Below, in pieces: positions 5,015-7,768 of a stretch of DNA of 7,768 bases. Position numbers and translations under genes: made by a program. The stretch comes from an uncultured Haloferula sp. Its GTDB lineage: Bacteria; Verrucomicrobiota; Verrucomicrobiae; Verrucomicrobiales; Akkermansiaceae. The notes beneath the pieces are model-generated. The model had not been told where the DNA came from. It searched no databases and worked only from the letters and a program-made list of their open reading frames with translations. The number at the start of each line of letters is the position of its first letter. The stretch's first letter is position 1. The DNA lies in assembly GCA_946481625.1 (NCBI GenBank), contig CAMLOZ010000144.1, positions 1 through 7,768 on the forward strand, in the 5' to 3' direction.

Positions 5015-5992
5015 TTGGCAGATTTCCAAGAACAAGACAGCAACGCGGTGGAACCCTCCGCCTACCACCTCTCCGTGCTTCCCGAGGAAGTGAACGAGTG
5101 GATGCAGGCAGGGGAGGGGAAGCTTATCGTGGATGGAACGCTGGGCGGCGGCGGACACAGCGAGGCCTTCCTGAAGGCCGGCGCGAACGTGCTCGGCGTG
5201 GACCGCGATCCGGAAGCGCTGGCTTTCGCGAGCAAGCGGCTGGCGAAGTACGGGGACCGTTTCCGCACCTGGCAGGGTAATTTCGCAGATCTCCGGGACA
5301 TCCCCGAGGTCCGGGGGGAATGCAGAGCCGATGGCCTGCTTTTGGACCTCGGGGTATCCTCCCGGCAGCTCGACGCGGCGGAACGGGGCTTCTCGTTCCG
5401 CGGCACCGGGCCGCTGGACATGCGGATGGGGCCTTCCTGTCCCTTCGACGCCGCGCAGGTGGTGAACACCTGGGCGGAAGCGGAGCTGGTGAAGATCTTC
5501 CGCGAACTCGGCGAAGAGCCGCAGGCGCGCCGGATCGCCGCCGCGATCGTGAAGCGCCGCGACAGCAAGAAATTTGAAACCACCACCGAGCTGGCCGAGT
5601 GCATTGAGAAAGCAGTCGGCCGCAGCGGCCGGATCCACCCTGCCACGAAAGCCTTCCAGGCGATCCGCATGGTGGTGAACGACGAGCTCGGGTCGCTGCA
5701 ACGCGCGCTCGAAAATTCCATCCATCTTCTGAATCCGGGAGGACGCCTCCTGGTGATCACCTTCCATAGCCTGGAGGACCGCATGGTGAAGCAGTTCATG
5801 CAGCGCCGCGCCAAGCCCTTCATCGACCGGCCCGACTGGCCGGAGCCGCGGCCGAACCCCGACTGGTGCTTCCGGTTGCCTGTTAGAAAAGCCATCGCCG
5901 CAGGCGAAAGAGAACTCCGAATCAACCCCAGGGCCCGCAGTGCGAAACTGCGGGTCGCCGAGCTTCTGGCCCCAGCCTCTTCACCCCGATGA
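5015..5992 (+). CDS. rsmH: 16S rRNA (cytosine(1402)-N(4))-methyltransferase RsmH
   Basis: RsmH (MraW) uses S-adenosylmethionine to methylate N4 of C1402 in the 16S rRNA decoding centre. With a TTG start at 5015 it has 325 residues, near the family norm of about 310. Visible motifs: VDGTLGGGGH (39-48) and GVDRDP (61-66) in the SAM site, LDLGVSS (110-116), GPLDMRM (132-138), HPATKAFQA (208-216), ITFHSLEDR (248-256) and NPRARS (304-309). The start is uncertain. TTG at 5015 has GGAG nine bases upstream. GTG at 5048 gives 314 residues but no SD. ATG at 4379 gives 537 residues by reading through the whole hairpin array. The first family-like residues are YHLSVLPEEV at about 16-25. The stop TGA overlaps the ftsL ATG (ATGA, 5989-5992), which suggests translational coupling. 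Confidence 0.95.
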   Translation: MADFQEQDSNAVEPSAYHLSVLPEEVNEWMQAGEGKLIVDGTLGGGGHSEAFLKAGANVLGVDRDPEALAFASKRLAKYGDRFRTWQGNFADLRDIPEVRGECRADGLLLDLGVSSRQLDAAERGFSFRGTGPLDMRMGPSCPFDAAQVVNTWAEAELVKIFRELGEEPQARRIAAAIVKRRDSKKFETTTELAECIEKAVGRSGRIHPATKAFQAIRMVVNDELGSLQRALENSIHLLNPGGRLLVITFHSLEDRMVKQFMQRRAKPFIDRPDWPEPRPNPDWCFRLPVRKAIAAGERELRINPRARSAKLRVAELLAPASSPR

Positions 5993-6333
5993 ACCGACTC
6001 CGCTCCGAACCGAAGACTCACATCTCCGTTTACATCACGCTCTTCCTCGCCGCGCTGGTGATGATGGGCGGCGGGATTCTGCATGCGGTTTACAAGAACT
6101 CGCAGGTCCGTACGGACCGCGAGATCGACCAGGCCGAGAAGCGCATCGAACAGACGCGCGTGAAGATCCGCATGGTGGACGTACGGATGGACAAGCTGCT
6201 CGACCGCTACGAGATGAAGGAGCGGCTCAAGTTTTCCGGTGCCGCCTTGGTGGACGTCACGCCCGCCGACATCGAGGTCGTCGAGCCTGCGGGAGCCGAT
6301 GGTCAGCAGGAGGTCGCGGTGATCCGCGATTAG
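5989..6333 (+). CDS. ftsL: FtsL-like cell division protein
   Basis: A 114-residue protein with the layout of FtsL: a short basic cytoplasmic start (Arg3, Arg5, Lys9), one membrane helix at about 12-34 (ISVYITLFLAALVMMGGGIL, then HAVY), and a charged coiled-coil-like segment at about 40-78 that would lie in the periplasm. It then ends in an acidic tail (IEVVEPAGAD). FtsL bridges FtsB and FtsI in the divisome and helps switch on septal wall synthesis. FtsL is poorly conserved, so the call rests on topology, size and position between rsmH and ftsI. Its ATG overlaps the rsmH stop and its TAG is 2 bases before the ftsI ATG. No separate promoter or SD is evident, consistent with coupled translation. 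Confidence 0.8.
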   Translation: MNRLRSEPKTHISVYITLFLAALVMMGGGILHAVYKNSQVRTDREIDQAEKRIEQTRVKIRMVDVRMDKLLDRYEMKERLKFSGAALVDVTPADIEVVEPAGADGQQEVAVIRD

Positions 6334-6335
6334 AC

Positions 6336-7768
6336 ATGAAGACGCGTTCCTTCCAGTCCCGTTGCCTCGCGCTGTGCTCGGTCATTGTGGCCGGGCTCAG
6401 TTTGCTTTCGGTGCGTCTGTTCCAGATCCAAGTCTGGGACCGCAAGCAAGTGGCCGGAAAGAACAACCCCTTCGACCAGGCCGAAGTGTTGCCCGGCCTG
6501 CGCGGGAAGATCGTGGACCGCAACGAGGAGGTGCTCGCAAAGAGCATGCCAGTCGGTTCCGTGTACGCCGATATCAAGCACCTGGCCGATCCGAAGGAGA
6601 TGGCGACGGTGATCGCCTACGAGCGCGTCAGCCAGATGCCCGGCTGGGAGCAGATGGACGGCGAGAGCCGGCGTCGCACGGTGCGAACGGAGCGGATGGA
6701 GATCCTGGGCAACATGACGCCGGAAGTGATCCGGGAGACCGCGCTCGCGCGCTGCGTGAGCCTGCTGGCCAGGCCGCTCGGGATGCGCCGCGAGGAACTC
6801 CGGAAGATTCTCGTCGACGGGATCGGCGGCAAAAAGAAGGGGGAGTTCCCGATCATCAAGAACCTGCCGGACGACGTCGCGCGGCTGATTCAGGAGACGA
6901 TCGACGACAACTGGATCGAGGGGATTTTCCTGCGCCACAGCTACCGCCGTTGGTACACCTCGGAAAACATGGCGACGCACATCGTCGGCTACACCGGCGA
7001 GATCGAGGAGAAGGGGCCCACCGGTCGCCCGTCCTACCGTCAGATCGGGAAGTTCGGGATCGAGGCGTCCTTGGAAGAATATCTTGCCGGCCGCGACGGC
7101 TGCCGGACCGAGCGCCGCGACCCGTATGGCATGCGGATTCCCGGCGAATCACAGTCGGTCAACCCGCCGCGCCCCGGGCTCAACGTACAGCTCACGCTCG
7201 ACATGGGCATCCAGGCGATCGTCGAGGAAGAACTCGATGCGGGCCTCGCCCAGTTCCGCAGCGAGCGCGGTTGTGCGGTCGTGATGGATCCGGAGACGGG
7301 CGAGATCCTCGGCATGGCGAGCCGGCCGCACTTCAATCTCAACCGCCTCGACAACCTCGACGTGGCCGGATCGAACTTCGCGCTGCAGGCAATCTACGAG
7401 CCGGGTAGTACGATCAAGATCGTGGCTGCAGGAGCGGCGCTGAACGAGAAGCTGGTCTCCCCGCAGACCTCGGTCTTCTGCCACAACGGCTATTACAAGC
7501 AGGGCTCGGTGCTGGTCGAGGACCGCGACCACCCCTACGGCTACCTGACGGTCGAGGGCATCCTGCAGAAATCGAGCAACATCGGCTCCTACAAGCTCGC
7601 CCAGCAGCTTGGAATGACCCGCTTCTATGACTACATGAGCAAGTGGGGCTACGGCCACAAGACCGGCATCCAGCTCAGCGGCGAGAGCCGCGGGGTGGTC
7701 CGTAATACCGGCAATCCCACCGACTTCTCCCGCGCCGCCTACGGCTACGCGCTGGCAGTCACGCCGTT
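6336..7768 (+). CDS. ftsI: FtsI/PBP-type peptidoglycan D,D-transpeptidase (3' end missing)
   Basis: Class B penicillin-binding protein that cross-links septal peptidoglycan; 477 residues lie in the window. Residues 10-26 form the membrane anchor, followed by the periplasmic part. RGKIVDRN (56-63) is the conserved start of the pedestal (PBP dimer) domain. MDPETGEILGMASRP begins the transpeptidase domain at 317. The catalytic SxxK is Ser358-Thr-Ile-Lys361 in EPGSTIK, and the SxN motif is Ser413-Ser-Asn415. The third motif, KTG, lies beyond the edge; the HKTGIQLSGES stretch near 441-451 is the usual segment before it and is not catalytic. The catalytic Ser is about 50 residues later than Ser307 of E. 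coli FtsI because of a longer charged region at about 80-185. FtsI and SpoVD-type proteins share this layout; the cluster position favours FtsI. The start is 2 bases after the ftsL stop, with no close SD. Confidence 0.93.
   Translation, partial: MKTRSFQSRCLALCSVIVAGLSLLSVRLFQIQVWDRKQVAGKNNPFDQAEVLPGLRGKIVDRNEEVLAKSMPVGSVYADIKHLADPKEMATVIAYERVSQMPGWEQMDGESRRRTVRTERMEILGNMTPEVIRETALARCVSLLARPLGMRREELRKILVDGIGGKKKGEFPIIKNLPDDVARLIQETIDDNWIEGIFLRHSYRRWYTSENMATHIVGYTGEIEEKGPTGRPSYRQIGKFGIEASLEEYLAGRDGCRTERRDPYGMRIPGESQSVNPPRPGLNVQLTLDMGIQAIVEEELDAGLAQFRSERGCAVVMDPETGEILGMASRPHFNLNRLDNLDVAGSNFALQAIYEPGSTIKIVAAGAALNEKLVSPQTSVFCHNGYYKQGSVLVEDRDHPYGYLTVEGILQKSSNIGSYKLAQQLGMTRFYDYMSKWGYGHKTGIQLSGESRGVVRNTGNPTDFSRAAYGYALAVTP

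Noticed and set aside
4295..5767. 490-residue open frame on the minus strand through the array and rsmH, with repeated RCPECAGP motifs like zinc ribbons
   Set aside because: It runs antisense through the clearly conserved rsmH gene. The CPEC motif comes from the hairpin loop read backwards, and only single CxxC pairs appear, with no second zinc half.
7656..7668. HKTG as the third catalytic motif of FtsI
   Set aside because: It lies only about 27 residues after SxN, in the TGI.L.GE-type segment that precedes the true KTG; the real motif should be beyond the right edge.

Overview
The window looks like chromosomal DNA of a high-GC member of the Verrucomicrobiota, close to Luteolibacter, Haloferula or Verrucomicrobium. 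The grounds are the gene order mraZ-rsmH-ftsL-ftsI (the start of the division and cell wall, dcw, cluster), the divergent MraZ and FtsL sequences, weak Shine-Dalgarno (SD) signals, and a large exported protein built of calcium-binding and carbohydrate-binding-like modules, a type common in that phylum. The taxonomic call is inference, since no rRNA or other marker lies in the window.

Left part (1-2790). A large exported protein is read on the minus strand from 2260 and runs off the left edge. It has a signal peptide, an N-terminal domain of about 190 residues, then a 300-residue module (aspartate-rich TSP3-like repeats plus an F5/8C/discoidin-like domain) followed by a second, truncated copy at exactly 900 bp spacing. 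Upstream on the same strand is a 98-aa TPR-like protein (2736-2440). The 179-bp gap between them holds two small hairpins with complementary loops and a promoter-like site with a palindrome in its spacer. A 266-aa exported protein of unknown family (2790-3590) diverges from the 98-aa gene.

Middle (3591-3894). This AT-rich spacer holds a terminator-like hairpin, short direct repeats and a good promoter candidate just before mraZ.

Right part (3895-7768). mraZ, rsmH, an ftsL-like gene and ftsI (cut by the right edge) are read in one direction. rsmH and ftsL overlap by ATGA, and ftsL and ftsI are 2 bp apart, as in a coupled operon. MraZ is the cluster's regulator, RsmH methylates 16S rRNA, and FtsL and FtsI are parts of the septal wall synthesis complex.

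The outstanding feature is the stretch between mraZ and rsmH (about 4390-5014), normally short in this cluster. It contains a 17-bp stem-loop followed by ten consecutive hairpins. Two loop types alternate (CTCGGGACAG and TGGCTGGTTG) with a basic period of about 111 bp, giving five dyads grouped in a 222-bp higher-order unit. Arms differ between copies by paired, compensatory changes, so the structure appears to have been maintained. The array sits inside the operon, stays open in the rsmH frame, and its last hairpin buries the likely rsmH ribosome binding site and start codon. It is the best candidate here for an undescribed element: a mobile or amplified palindromic repeat, or a cis-regulatory RNA of the division operon.
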